A stretch of DNA of 64,000 nucleotides from Jiella marina (GCF_024359545.1 NZ_JAKQZG010000011.1:62001-126000), one strand, 5' to 3'. Positions 20,720-29,611 are shown, counted from the stretch's first letter. Program-made: numbers and translations. Notes: a model not told the origin generated them from the letters alone.

Positions 20720-20785
20720 ACACCATTATCAGGCTATGCCACTGCTTAGCCTACCGGTTTGATGGTGCATCTGATACACAAGGGC

Positions 20786-20830
20786 GCATCGGAGCGAAAA
20801 GTGCGTACCGGTTTTCGGATAATCCGATGC
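20786..20830. repeat. Palindromic intergenic repeat
   Basis: Inverted arms GCATCGGA (20786-20793) and TCCGATGC (20823-20830) flank an inner GCGAAAA...TTTTCGG pair around a GTGCGTACCGG core. This core and the outer GCATCGG arms resemble the short mosaic palindromes scattered between genes of Hyphomicrobiales (RIME-like). The assignment rests on recalled consensus. Confidence 0.5.
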
Positions 20831-20847
20831 GAAAACAAAGGACTGGT

Positions 20848-20881
20848 GCATGAAACCCGATTCGGGAATCGGGTCTCATGC
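20848..20881 (-). terminator. Hairpin downstream of the SH3-domain gene, likely terminator
   Basis: Arms of 16 bp (20848-20863 and 20866-20881) with one mismatch and a 2-base loop lie 12 bases past the stop of the minus-strand gene at 20894. On the minus strand a T-rich stretch (CCTTTGTTTTC) follows about ten bases later. It could equally be a second copy type of intergenic palindrome. Confidence 0.55.
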
Positions 20882-20893
20882 CCGGGCGTCCTC

Positions 20894-22684
20894 TTAGCAC
20901 CGGATATAGGGACGATACACCCAGCCGAGTTCGCGAACGCCGCCATTCGCCAGCGGTTCGGCGACATGCGCCCAGGGCCGCCCGTTCGGATATTCGCTCA
21001 GGACCACGACCACGTGCCCGTCGCGCAGCGTGTTGATGATCCGGCTCTTGTTGCCGGGCGCGGTGCGCACATTCAAGGGCGTGTTGGTCGGGTCGGCGAC
21101 CACGCAGCGCGGGCGGCGGTCGCGGGCCGGCTGGGGCTCGCTCCAGGCGCGGCGATCGTTCGCCCTGGCCTCCGCCGCGCGGCGTTCGGCCTCTTCGCGC
21201 TGGCGCCGCTCAGCGTCGAGGCGCTCCTCGATCTCGGCCAGGCGGCGCTTGTATTCCTCTTCCAGCTTCTCGCGCAATTCCGCCTCGCGGCGCAGCCGGT
21301 CGGCTTCCGCATCCGCCTGCTTCTGGCGCAGAACGGCCCGGTCGCGCGCGGCATTGAGGGCGATCTCGTGGCGCAGGCTGCCGGAGAAATCGGCGGCGCA
21401 CTGGTCGAGCATCGCGATGGCGACTTCCGGCTCTGCCGTCTCGGCCCTTGTCGCGCAGGTTGAGGCGGCGCTGTCGAGGACGAGCTCGGCCTGGCGCACC
21501 TCCGCCTGGCACATGGCGTTGCCGGCGATGAAATCGCGGAGCGCCGACACTGTGCCGGCCCCGCGCGCGACCTCGAACAGGGCCGCGCAGCCGGCCCCGG
21601 CGCGCCCCTCCTCTTCCATCGCGTCGTTGCTCGCCACCGTCTCGGGCAGGCAATTGCGCACCTCGCTGCGCGGCACCACCACGCGATAGCTGTAGCGGCC
21701 GATATTAGTGCCGTTGGCATGGCGCGCCGAGACGTCGAGCTTCAGGACTGCCGAACTCGCGGGCGACTCTCCCGCGCCGTCCAGGCGCTCTTCCGGCGCG
21801 GGCGCAACGGCGATGTCGAGAAACACGCCTTCGGCGGCCGGATCGCCCGACCCGTCCTCGCCCGCCGGCAATTGCCGCAGCAGAGGCCAGGCGGTGGCCC
21901 CGACAGTTTCATTGATACGCTGCTGCCGGCTGCCCGAGAGTTCGGTGTAGGCGCTGTTGAAGGTGTCGTCGATCGAGCGGGCAAGCTGGCATTCCGACGC
22001 GTCGACATCTGCGGTCACCCTATAGGCGAGCGGCATCGTCGTGTCCTTGAGCAGCCCATGCTGCTGCAGCCGCGCGATCGCCTTGAGCGAGGCTTCACGC
22101 AGAGCCCCGTCCACATCGTAGAACTCGCGGCTGGAGAAGGTGTCGGAGAGTTCCGCCACGCCGAGCCGGTTGAGGTCGAGGGTGAGCGTCGGGCCGGTCT
22201 CGGTGGCGCAGATGCGGCCGGTCTCGGGGTCGAGGATCGTCAGGCCCAGATAGAGCCTCAGGATTTCCGGCAGGCGGCGTTCGGGCTCCACGGTGAGGAA
22301 CATGTCGGAGCCGAAGAAATCCTTCAGCGCCTGCGCGGTCGAAGCAGAACTCGCCCGCTGCGGCAGGATGCCCTCGACCATCTGGCGGTACGCACGGCCG
22401 AGCCGCGGCGTGTATTTGTCGGGGATCGCGGCCGCGATCAGGCTGTTCAGGTCGCGCCGCCGGCCGCTGCCGATACGCGGCTCGTCCTCGGCGATCCCGA
22501 TGAAGGTGATCGCCCGGTTCTTCAGCCGGTCGACGCATTCGGCCGTCGCCGTGCGGCTTTCCAGACCGTAGAGCCAGCGTTCCACCGAAGCCTGCCATTC
22601 CTGGGCATAAGCCTGGGCTCGGGCGGCGTCACTTGACAGCGCAACGGCGCCCAAGGCGAAAAGGATGGCGAAAATCCAGCGCAT
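20894..22684 (-). CDS. Exported protein with coiled coil and C-terminal SH3-like domain
   Basis: The ATG at 22684 gives 596 residues starting with a signal peptide (MRWIFAILFALGAVALSS, Ala-rich cleavage region ARAQA). The longer frame to 22753 would bury this signal. A large central region of unknown fold contains several Cys. Next comes a highly charged coiled coil (LREKLEEEYKRRLAEIEERL through RRAAEARAND), then a bacterial SH3 domain (PLNVRTAPGNKSRIINTL to the C-terminal GWVYRPYIRC). SH3b domains often bind cell-wall or protein ligands. The protein is probably periplasmic; function is unknown. Confidence 0.75.
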   Translation of the reverse strand: MRWIFAILFALGAVALSSDAARAQAYAQEWQASVERWLYGLESRTATAECVDRLKNRAITFIGIAEDEPRIGSGRRRDLNSLIAAAIPDKYTPRLGRAYRQMVEGILPQRASSASTAQALKDFFGSDMFLTVEPERRLPEILRLYLGLTILDPETGRICATETGPTLTLDLNRLGVAELSDTFSSREFYDVDGALREASLKAIARLQQHGLLKDTTMPLAYRVTADVDASECQLARSIDDTFNSAYTELSGSRQQRINETVGATAWPLLRQLPAGEDGSGDPAAEGVFLDIAVAPAPEERLDGAGESPASSAVLKLDVSARHANGTNIGRYSYRVVVPRSEVRNCLPETVASNDAMEEEGRAGAGCAALFEVARGAGTVSALRDFIAGNAMCQAEVRQAELVLDSAASTCATRAETAEPEVAIAMLDQCAADFSGSLRHEIALNAARDRAVLRQKQADAEADRLRREAELREKLEEEYKRRLAEIEERLDAERRQREEAERRAAEARANDRRAWSEPQPARDRRPRCVVADPTNTPLNVRTAPGNKSRIINTLRDGHVVVVLSEYPNGRPWAHVAEPLANGGVRELGWVYRPYIRC

Positions 22685-22785
22685 GGCAGCCTCGTGCATC
22701 GGCGAACTCGAAACGTGCCATCCGTCATTACCGCCCCCTTGCCGCAAGGGCAATTCCGCTCACCCGATCCTGAAGGCGGGCTGGC

Positions 22786-23073
22786 TCAGCGGCCCCGCGC
22801 GAGGCAGCGGCGATAGGCCCGCCCTCCGTCGCGGCGGGCACTCTGTGCCTTGATCGCGCGGGCGCCGAAGGAATCTTCCGACCGGTCGACCCGCCCTTGA
22901 TAGTCGTTGGCGGCCGTCTGGCGGGCGTATTCGCGACAATATCTGTCGGTTCCGGGCTGGTAGGGATTGGCCGACACGCGCGCGCCGGCGATCGGCGATC
23001 CATTCGGATAAGGCGTTGCGGTATTGCAGCCGGCGAGCGCTGCCAGCGGCAGTGCGACGATGATCCAACGCAT
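22786..23073 (-). CDS. Small putative lipoprotein
   Basis: Ninety-five residues with a lipoprotein signal MRWIIVALPLAALAGC (lipobox LAGC, Cys16) and a mature part rich in Arg, Tyr and Gly (YCREYARQTAANDYQGRVD, then RAYRRCLARGR). The ATG at 23073 was chosen because it starts the signal; the upstream extension is Trp/Arg-rich and not signal-like. It is about 100 bases upstream of the SH3 gene on the same strand, so both may be expressed together. The mature region does not match a family I recognise. Confidence 0.7.
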   Translation of the reverse strand: MRWIIVALPLAALAGCNTATPYPNGSPIAGARVSANPYQPGTDRYCREYARQTAANDYQGRVDRSEDSFGARAIKAQSARRDGGRAYRRCLARGR

Positions 23074-23437
23074 GGGGATGACTCCTGAGATTGCGTTCAC
23101 CCAATCGTCTGATCTGATGCAGGAATTCGAAAAGCCAACGCCATCAAGGCGATGTGTTCGCTGGTCGTCTCTCGCCAGAATGCCTCGTGCCAAGGACCAA
23201 CCCCACGGCCAAGGGTGGGCTGCTGCCAAGGCCCTGACCGCAGCGACCAATCCGCTGCCAAGCTGGTTGAGGGGTCATTTCCGCACAGGCGTCCTATATC
23301 GTTACGAAATCGTTAACGGCGCAGTCCGGGCGCGCTTCTGAAGCGGCCGGACTGTGCCAGATCGGCACGGAAATTCTGGCATGAAAGCTGCTGCGAGCCG
23401 CTGGAACGCAGACATTCGAAGCCAATAGGAGTATCGC
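23074..23437. other. Divergent intergenic region
   Basis: About 360 bases between the divergent lipoprotein gene and the FLEDGG-repeat gene. No gene is seen. An 8-bp perfect inverted repeat (CAGTCCGG at 23322-23329, CCGGACTG at 23347-23354) lies about 85 bases before the start at 23438, and an ATCGTTA/ATCGTTA direct repeat (23299-23305, 23310-23316) just upstream of it. Promoters for both genes should lie here, but none is clear enough to mark. Confidence 0.4.
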
Positions 23438-24139
23438 ATGTCCCGTAGCCTCTTGCTCGCCGCCACGACCGCGCTCGGCGTGTTCGGCCTCGCGAACCCT
23501 TTCCTGGCCGGCCCCACAGCGGCGCAGGATTCCGGCGATCCGATCAGCGGGAGCGAAGAGTTCCTGCGCGATGGGGGCAGTATCCGCCTCACCCCCGAGA
23601 TCGCCCGCCCCCGTGACGATGGCGAGTTCCTCGAAGACGGCGGCGAGATCCGCAGCGGCATCGATCGCCTCAATGGCGTCGTGCCGGTAGACGAGGACGC
23701 GGTCGGCACCGATCCCGACATCTATTCCGACGGCGGGCGCGAGGAGTTCCTCGAAGACGGCGGCTCCATCACCGTGACGCCGACGCCGCGTCCGGTATTT
23801 CTCCGCGAGCGCAGCGCGAAGCGTCACTGGCGGCATGACAAGCCCGCGCCGGCCCGCTGGCGTGACCATGGCTCCATCACCTACGTCACGGTCGATTTTG
23901 ACGACGATGACGGGCGCTCGTCGTTTCAGTCTCTGCCGACCAAGAGAGGTCTGGATAACGCCAGTTCCGTTCCGCTACCGGTGGAAGCTCGCTTGATCCA
24001 TGTCGAGAGCGAGCGCCTCGACCGACGGCCGATGCCGGCCTCGGGGATCGAAGTCCTTTGGCGCGGTGGCGCCAAGATCATCCGGATCGCAGAGGGCTAC
24101 AGCTACAGCGCCGACAACCAGACGGTGTCGCAGAAATAA
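23438..24139 (+). CDS. Secreted protein with repeated FLEDGG-type motif
   Basis: A 233-residue product with an N-terminal signal peptide (cleavage near GPTAAQ, residue 30) and a good TAGGAG before the ATG. The mature part carries three near-identical decapeptides: EEFLRDGGSI (40-49), GEFLEDGGEI (62-71) and EEFLEDGGSI (102-111). Weaker relatives follow (SDGG at 97-100, RDHGSI at 142-147, WRGGAKI at 208-214). An acidic run DFDDDDGR lies near 153-160. I know no family with this pattern. Periplasmic or extracellular location is inferred from the signal; function is unknown. Confidence 0.75.
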   Translation: MSRSLLLAATTALGVFGLANPFLAGPTAAQDSGDPISGSEEFLRDGGSIRLTPEIARPRDDGEFLEDGGEIRSGIDRLNGVVPVDEDAVGTDPDIYSDGGREEFLEDGGSITVTPTPRPVFLRERSAKRHWRHDKPAPARWRDHGSITYVTVDFDDDDGRSSFQSLPTKRGLDNASSVPLPVEARLIHVESERLDRRPMPASGIEVLWRGGAKIIRIAEGYSYSADNQTVSQK

Positions 24140-24158
24140 CCGGTCGCCGCGCGCCGGG

Positions 24159-24800
24159 TCAGCGAATGAACGGATTGGTGCGGCGCTCGTCGCCGATCCG
24201 GCTGCCCGGGCCGTGGCCGGAGAGAAAGCCGACATCGTCGCCGAGCGGCAGGACTTTCTCGTGGATCGAGCGGATCAGCGTGTCGTGGTCGCCGCCGGGC
24301 AGATCCGTGCGGCCGATCGAGCCTGAGAACAACACGTCGCCCAGATGGGCGAAGCGCAGTTCGCGATTGAAGAAGATCACATGGCCCGGCGCATGGCCCG
24401 GCGTGTGATAGACTTCGAACTTGTGCTCGCCGAAGCCGACCGTCTCGCCCTCTTCCAGCCAGCGGTCCGGCGTGCAGTTCTTCATGCCGGAACCGACGCC
24501 GAACATCCGGCATTGCTCCTCGATCGAGTTCAGAAGCAATTCGTCGTCGCGATGGGGTCCGACGATCTCCGCTCCCGTGAGAGCTTTCAGATCCATCGCC
24601 CCGCCGGCATGGTCGAGATGGCCATGCGTGAGCCAGATCGCTTCGAGCGAAATACCCAGTTCCTTCACGGCGGCCGCGATCTGATCGGCATCGCCGCCCG
24701 GATCGACGACGACGCCGACCTTGTCGTCGGCATCGAACAGGATGCAGCAATTCTGCTGGAACACGGTGACGGGAACGATCTGAGCGTTGAGTCGGGTCAA
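24159..24800 (-). CDS. Metallo-beta-lactamase-fold hydrolase (glyoxalase II-like)
   Basis: A 213-residue MBL-fold enzyme with the metal motif THGHLDHAGG (about 58-67), a second His in HTPGHAPGH, the bridging Asp in HLGDVLFSGSIGRTDLPGG and a final His in LSGHGPGS. The pattern fits YcbL-type glyoxalase II relatives that hydrolyse thioesters. The start is TTG at 24800: an in-frame TGA immediately precedes it and GGAGG lies five bases upstream, so no longer form is possible. Substrate is not known. Confidence 0.88.
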   Translation of the reverse strand: MTRLNAQIVPVTVFQQNCCILFDADDKVGVVVDPGGDADQIAAAVKELGISLEAIWLTHGHLDHAGGAMDLKALTGAEIVGPHRDDELLLNSIEEQCRMFGVGSGMKNCTPDRWLEEGETVGFGEHKFEVYHTPGHAPGHVIFFNRELRFAHLGDVLFSGSIGRTDLPGGDHDTLIRSIHEKVLPLGDDVGFLSGHGPGSRIGDERRTNPFIR

Positions 24801-24894
24801 TCAGGCCTCCGGGCGGATGATCAGGCTGGATGGGCCTCCAGCATAGGACAGGTGGCGCCGCCTGCCACCGCCCGCAACCGAGACGCGGCCGGAA

Positions 24895-25575
24895 TCAGCG
24901 TTCCGCCTTCTTCGCCGTCCAGATCACGTGCTTGGCCCCGCGTCCCTTACGACTCGCGCGAACCTTGTGCTCCTCGACGGCGAAACCGGCCTGTGCGAGC
25001 CGCGCCGTGAAGCCGCGATCGGGATGGGCCGACCAGATGGCTAGCACGCCGCCGTCCTTCAGGGCCTGCCGCGCCTGACCTAGTCCCGGGACGTCGTAGA
25101 GCCGGTCATTGGCCTCGGTGGTGAGCCCCTCCGGACCGTTGTCGACGTCGAGGAGGATTGCGTCGAATTCCCTGTCAGCCGCCGCAATGATGTCCGCGAT
25201 GTCGGCGTTTCGGATGTAGACGCGGGGATCGTCGAGCCCGCCCGCAAAGATCGCGGCCATCTCGCCGCGCGCCCAGTCGATCACCTCGGGCACCAGTTCG
25301 GCCACCACGATGCGCGCCTTCGCAGAAGCCTGCTCGACCAAGGCGCGGAGCGTGAACCCCATGCCGAGCCCGCCGATCAGGATGCCGGGCCGGTCACGAT
25401 CCGGGATCAGCTCGAGCGCCAGGCGCGCCAGTGCCTCTTCCGAGCCGCTGAGCCGAGAGTTCATCAGCTCGTTGGCGCCGAGCATGATGGAGAACTCCGA
25501 GCCTCGGCGCATAAGCCGAAGTTCGCCTTCTTCGCCAGGAATCCGTGCCGTGCCGAGATGCTCCCAAGGGATCAT
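24895..25575 (-). CDS. Spermidine-synthase-like methyltransferase-fold protein
   Basis: A 226-residue Rossmann-fold protein. The nucleotide-binding loop reads GILIGGLGMGFTLRALVEQ, followed by VVAELVPEVIDWA and the DAILLDVDNGPEGLT motif, as in SpeE-like proteins. The polyamine-binding tetrad of true spermidine synthases is not evident and the protein is short, so polyamine synthesis is doubtful. The basic C-terminus is RASRKGRGAKHVIWTAKK. It lies downstream of ilvE on the same strand. Confidence 0.75.
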   Translation of the reverse strand: MIPWEHLGTARIPGEEGELRLMRRGSEFSIMLGANELMNSRLSGSEEALARLALELIPDRDRPGILIGGLGMGFTLRALVEQASAKARIVVAELVPEVIDWARGEMAAIFAGGLDDPRVYIRNADIADIIAAADREFDAILLDVDNGPEGLTTEANDRLYDVPGLGQARQALKDGGVLAIWSAHPDRGFTARLAQAGFAVEEHKVRASRKGRGAKHVIWTAKKAER

Positions 25576-25663
25576 GGATCAGCCGCTCGATCGTCTTGTT
25601 GGAAAGCAAAGGCGGGCGCCCGGAAAGGACCTTCTCGGGCGCAGCCGCGTGACAGACCCGGCC

Positions 25664-26554
25664 CTACTCGGCCGCGGCACGCTTCGGCGTCACCTCGGCC
25701 ACGTAATCCTCGACGAGGCACTTGGAGATCTCGCCCGGCGTGAAGCGCCAGTCGGCAATCTCCGATACCGGCGTCACTTCGGCCGCCGTACCGGTCAGGA
25801 AGCACTCGGAAAAGCCGGAGAGTTCGTCCGGCATGATCGCCCGCTCCACGACTTCGATGCCGCGGCGCTTCGCCAGATCGATCACCGTGCGGCGGGTGAT
25901 GCCGTCGAGGAAACAGTCGGGCTTCGGCGTGTGGATGACCCCGTCCTGGATGAAGAAGACGTTGGCGCCCGTCGCCTCGGCGACCTGGCCGCGCCAGTCG
26001 AGCATGAGGGCGTCGGCGTAACCCTTCGCCTCGGCCGCGTGCTTCGAGATCGTGCAGATCATGTAGAGCCCGGCGGCCTTCGACTTCGACGGCGCGGTCC
26101 GCGGATCGGGACGCCGGTACTCGGCGAGGTCGAGGCGGATGCCCTTCATCTTCTGCTCGGGATCGAAATAGCTCGGCCACTGCCAGATGGCGATCGCTAC
26201 GTTGATGCGGTTCTGCTGGGCCGAAACGCCCATCATCTCCGAACCGCGCCATGCGATCGGGCGGACATAGGCGTCCGCGAAGCCTTGGCGGCGCAGGAGT
26301 TCCTCCGTCGCCGCGTCGATCTCGTCGGCGGAATAGGGAACCTTGAAACCGAGGATGCGGCCGGACTCGATCAGCCGGTCGGTGTGCTCGCGCAGCTTGA
26401 ACACCGCGCCGCCGTAGGCGCGCTCGCCTTCGAAGACGGCGCTCGCATAATGCAAGCCATGGGTCAGCACATGGATCTTGGCGTCCGCCCAGGCGACAAA
26501 CTCGCCATTGAACCAGATTTCGCCGTCTCGCTGATCGAAAGGAACCGCGCTCAT
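25664..26554 (-). CDS. ilvE: Branched-chain amino acid aminotransferase
   Basis: PLP fold-type IV transaminase of 296 residues for the last step of Val, Leu and Ile synthesis. Seen are GLHYASAVFEGERAY, RPIAWRG, the PLP-Lys region SKSKAAGLYM near 157-166, and EATGANVFFIQDG with FLDGITRRTVIDLA. Divergent from the marR/two-component genes across 181 bases. Its C-terminus ends in a short basic/Ala-rich tail. Confidence 0.94.
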   Translation of the reverse strand: MSAVPFDQRDGEIWFNGEFVAWADAKIHVLTHGLHYASAVFEGERAYGGAVFKLREHTDRLIESGRILGFKVPYSADEIDAATEELLRRQGFADAYVRPIAWRGSEMMGVSAQQNRINVAIAIWQWPSYFDPEQKMKGIRLDLAEYRRPDPRTAPSKSKAAGLYMICTISKHAAEAKGYADALMLDWRGQVAEATGANVFFIQDGVIHTPKPDCFLDGITRRTVIDLAKRRGIEVVERAIMPDELSGFSECFLTGTAAEVTPVSEIADWRFTPGEISKCLVEDYVAEVTPKRAAAE

Positions 26555-26735
26555 CGTCTCACTCGCGCCACTTGCCGGGCGCTCTCCCTAGATTTGGTCC
26601 TGGATGCTGCACCACACTTAACGCAAAACAGCCACGAATCGCGTGGTCGGACGAGGGAAACTTATTGCCAGCGCTCGGCGAGCGCCTGTTTCCACTTCCT
26701 GAAAGCCTGTGTAACAATAAACGCAAATTACGTCA

Positions 26736-27305
26736 ATGGTGCTGACCTATCTCATGGATACCACCGCCGTCCGAGCCGAGTCGACCAAGGAGGAGACGGA
26801 CGTCGCAGTCGTTCGCGATCCGCTTCCAACGCTCGGCGCGCTCGACTTCCGCATGATCGAATTGTTGTTCTTCGCCTATCGCGAATTCACGGCGGACGCC
26901 GATTCCATCCTGGTGCGCTACGGCTTCGGACGCGCCCATCACCGCGTCTTGCATTTCGTCAATCGCGAGCCGGGCCTGACGATCGCAGAGCTCCTGGAAA
27001 TCCTCCAGATCACCAAGCAGTCGCTGTCGCGCGTGCTGCGACAGTTGATCGACGAGGATTTCATTCGCCAGATCCCCGGCGACGAGGATCGGCGGCAGCG
27101 GCGTCTCTACCCCACCATGAAGGGCCGAGAACTCGCCGTCGAGCTCTCCTGCGCCCAGGTTCGGCGGATCGACCAGGCGCTGGCGGAAACCGGCGCCGAG
27201 GATCTCGGACCGATCGCGACCTTTCTGGCCTCGATGGCCAATGATCGCGAGTCCGCGCGCGAATGGTTCCTTCGCAAGGACATCAGCTGGAAAGACCCTG
27301 CATGA
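26736..27305 (+). CDS. MarR family transcriptional regulator
   Basis: A 189-residue winged-helix regulator. The DNA-binding domain reads LTIAELLEILQITKQSLSRVL with recognition helix, and the wing is IPGDEDRRQRRLYPTMKG. Two in-frame ATG codons (26736, 26754) lack a strong ribosome binding site; the first is given. The stop overlaps the start of the response regulator (ATGA), so both are translated from one mRNA. GTAA/TTAC arms at 26711-26714 and 26728-26731 could be an autoregulatory site, weakly supported. Confidence 0.88.
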   Translation: MVLTYLMDTTAVRAESTKEETDVAVVRDPLPTLGALDFRMIELLFFAYREFTADADSILVRYGFGRAHHRVLHFVNREPGLTIAELLEILQITKQSLSRVLRQLIDEDFIRQIPGDEDRRQRRLYPTMKGRELAVELSCAQVRRIDQALAETGAEDLGPIATFLASMANDRESAREWFLRKDISWKDPA

Positions 27306-28027
27306 GCGAAACCGCGACCGATCTCGAGAACGTTCCCGTCGCGCTGGGGGATGACGCGCCCCACATTCTCGTCGTCGACGACGATCGACGCATCCGCTCA
27401 CTCCTGTCGCGTTTTCTTGCCGAGAAGCACTTCCGCGTCTCCATGGCGGCCGACGCGGCCGAGGCCCGGCGCATCCTGGGCGGCCTCGACTTCGACCTCA
27501 TCATCGTCGACGTCATGATGCCGGGCGAGAACGGCGTCGAGCTCGTCCGCGCCATCCGCAAGACCCGCGAGGCGCCGATCCTCATGCTCACCGCGCGCTC
27601 CGAAACCGAGCACCGGATCGAAGGGCTGGAGGCCGGCGCCGACGACTATCTGCCCAAGCCGTTCGACCCGCGGGAACTCCTCCTCCGCGTCAACAACATC
27701 CTGAAGCGCGGCACTTCGCAGCCGGTCGCCAAGCTGGAGCATGTGCGTTTCGGGCCCTTCACCTTCTTCCTGTCGCGGCGCGAGTTGAAGCGGGGGTCCG
27801 AAGTGATCCGGCTGACCGAACGCGAACAGGAGATCATGAGCCAGTTCGCCGCCAAGGCCGGCGAGACGATCCCCCGGCTCGAGCTTCTGGGCGACGAAAG
27901 CGAAGTGGGCGAGCGCACCGTCGACGTCCAGATCAACCGGCTGCGACGCAAGATCGAATCCGACCCGACCAATCCGCTCTGGCTTCAGACGGTGCGCGGC
28001 ATCGGCTACCGGCTGAACATCGACTGA
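27302..28027 (+). CDS. OmpR-family response regulator
   Basis: A 241-residue two-domain regulator. The receiver has the acidic pair in LVVDDDRR, phospho-acceptor D70 in IIVDVMMPGENG, and the conserved Lys in YLPKPFDPREL. The C-terminal winged helix ends in RTVDVQINRLRRKIESDP and GIGYRLNI, as in OmpR/PhoB types. The ATG at 27302 overlaps the marR stop. The next gene is a matching histidine kinase, so the pair is a two-component system. Confidence 0.93.
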   Translation: MSETATDLENVPVALGDDAPHILVVDDDRRIRSLLSRFLAEKHFRVSMAADAAEARRILGGLDFDLIIVDVMMPGENGVELVRAIRKTREAPILMLTARSETEHRIEGLEAGADDYLPKPFDPRELLLRVNNILKRGTSQPVAKLEHVRFGPFTFFLSRRELKRGSEVIRLTEREQEIMSQFAAKAGETIPRLELLGDESEVGERTVDVQINRLRRKIESDPTNPLWLQTVRGIGYRLNID

Positions 28028-28104
28028 GGATCGGTAACGTCTCCTTCCCGGATTTAAACGGGAGAGGCGGACGACGGGGTGCGGATCGTGCTAAGCGTCG
28101 AGCC

Positions 28105-29595
28105 ATGTCCCTGATCGAGCGAATATTCAGCCCGAAGAGTTGGCCAGAGCCGCCGGCGCGCCTGAAGGCGCTGACGGATCGGCTCCAGGGGACGCGATTC
28201 CAGAAATTCTCGAGAAAGCTGCGCGGCACAAGATGGCCGAGCCGGCTCGACATCTGGCGCGGACCCTTGCGCCCGGTCCCGCGCATCGTCCAGCGGGTGA
28301 TGCCGAAGGGGCTCTACGCCCGCTCGCTGATCATCATCATTGCCCCCGTCGTGCTTCTGCAGTGCGTGGTGACCGTCGTATTCATGGAACGCCACTGGCA
28401 GCTCGTGACCCAGAGGCTGTCGGAAGCGGTGGTCCAGGACATCGCGGCCGTCGTCGATCTCGTCAATCTCCACGCAGGAGAGGACGACCTCGACGATGTT
28501 CTGCGGATCGCCCAGCGACGACTCGACCTCAATGTCGCGCTTCTGCCCGCCGAGCCCCTGCCGGCGCCCGCCCCGAAGCCATTCTTCAACATCCTCGACG
28601 GCATCCTGTCGCGCGAGATCACCGACAAGATCGGCCGTCCCTTCTGGATCGACACGGTCGGCAACTCCAAGATCGTCGAGATCCGCATCCTTCTCGACCA
28701 GGGGGTGCTGCGCGTCTTCGCGCCACGCAATTCCGCCTACGCCTCGAATACCCATATTTTCCTGGTCTGGATGGTCGGCACGTCGCTTGTCCTTCTGGTG
28801 ATCGCGATTCTGTTTCTGCGCAATCAGATCCGCCCGATCCAGGCGCTTGCCGCCGCCGCCGAAGGGTTCGGGCGCGGCAAGCCGATGCCGCCCGACTTCC
28901 GTCCCCGCGGGGCTTCGGAGGTTCGCCGAGCCTCCCTCGCCTTCATCCAGATGCGCGACCGCATCGAGCGTCAGATGGAGCAGCGTACGCAGATGCTGAA
29001 CGGCGTCAGCCACGATCTGCGCACGGTGCTCACCCGGTTCCGGCTCCAGCTCGCCCTTCTCGGCGAGGGGGAGGACCAGGACGAACTCAACTCCGATATC
29101 GACGAGATGCAGCGGATGCTCGAAGGCTATCTCGCCTTCGCCAAGGGCGAGGTCGGGGAGGATGTGAGCGAAATCGATCTGGAGGTCCTGTTCCAGAGAT
29201 TTCGCAGCGAAGCCAGACTGAAAGGCAAGTCGCTCGACTACGAGCTGAGCGGCGATCCGCGGGTCACGGTACGCCCCGACGCCTTCACGCGCATGGTCAC
29301 CAACCTCGTCGCCAATGCGCTGCGCCACGGCGATACGGTGCGGATCACCGCCAATCATGACTCGCGATGGCTGAGCATCGCCATCGAAGACGACGGGCCC
29401 GGCGTTGCACCGGACAAGCGCGAGGAGGTGTTCAAGCCCTTCGTGCGGCTCGACGTCGCCCGCAACATCGATGTCGGCGGTACCGGTCTCGGTCTTGCCA
29501 TCGCCCGCGATACGGCCCGCGCCCATGGCGGCGACATCCTCTTGTCGGAAAGCCGGCTGGGCGGCTTGCGGGCCCTGATCCGACTGCCGGCCTAG
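28105..29595 (+). CDS. EnvZ-like transmembrane histidine kinase
   Basis: A 496-residue sensor. A basic cytosolic N-terminus is followed by membrane segment 1 (about 74-94, LIIIIAPVVLLQCVVTVVF), a periplasmic domain to about 215 and segment 2 (217-239). A HAMP linker starts at LRNQIRPIQALAAAAEGF. The phospho-acceptor is H303 in GVSHDLRTVLTRFRL. The ATPase domain has N box LVANALRHGD, G1 EDDGPGV and G2 GGTGLGLAIA. It pairs with the OmpR-type regulator 77 bases upstream. The signal is unknown. Confidence 0.93.
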   Translation: MSLIERIFSPKSWPEPPARLKALTDRLQGTRFQKFSRKLRGTRWPSRLDIWRGPLRPVPRIVQRVMPKGLYARSLIIIIAPVVLLQCVVTVVFMERHWQLVTQRLSEAVVQDIAAVVDLVNLHAGEDDLDDVLRIAQRRLDLNVALLPAEPLPAPAPKPFFNILDGILSREITDKIGRPFWIDTVGNSKIVEIRILLDQGVLRVFAPRNSAYASNTHIFLVWMVGTSLVLLVIAILFLRNQIRPIQALAAAAEGFGRGKPMPPDFRPRGASEVRRASLAFIQMRDRIERQMEQRTQMLNGVSHDLRTVLTRFRLQLALLGEGEDQDELNSDIDEMQRMLEGYLAFAKGEVGEDVSEIDLEVLFQRFRSEARLKGKSLDYELSGDPRVTVRPDAFTRMVTNLVANALRHGDTVRITANHDSRWLSIAIEDDGPGVAPDKREEVFKPFVRLDVARNIDVGGTGLGLAIARDTARAHGGDILLSESRLGGLRALIRLPA

Positions 29596-29611
29596 ACGAA
29601 GTGCTGGGCCC

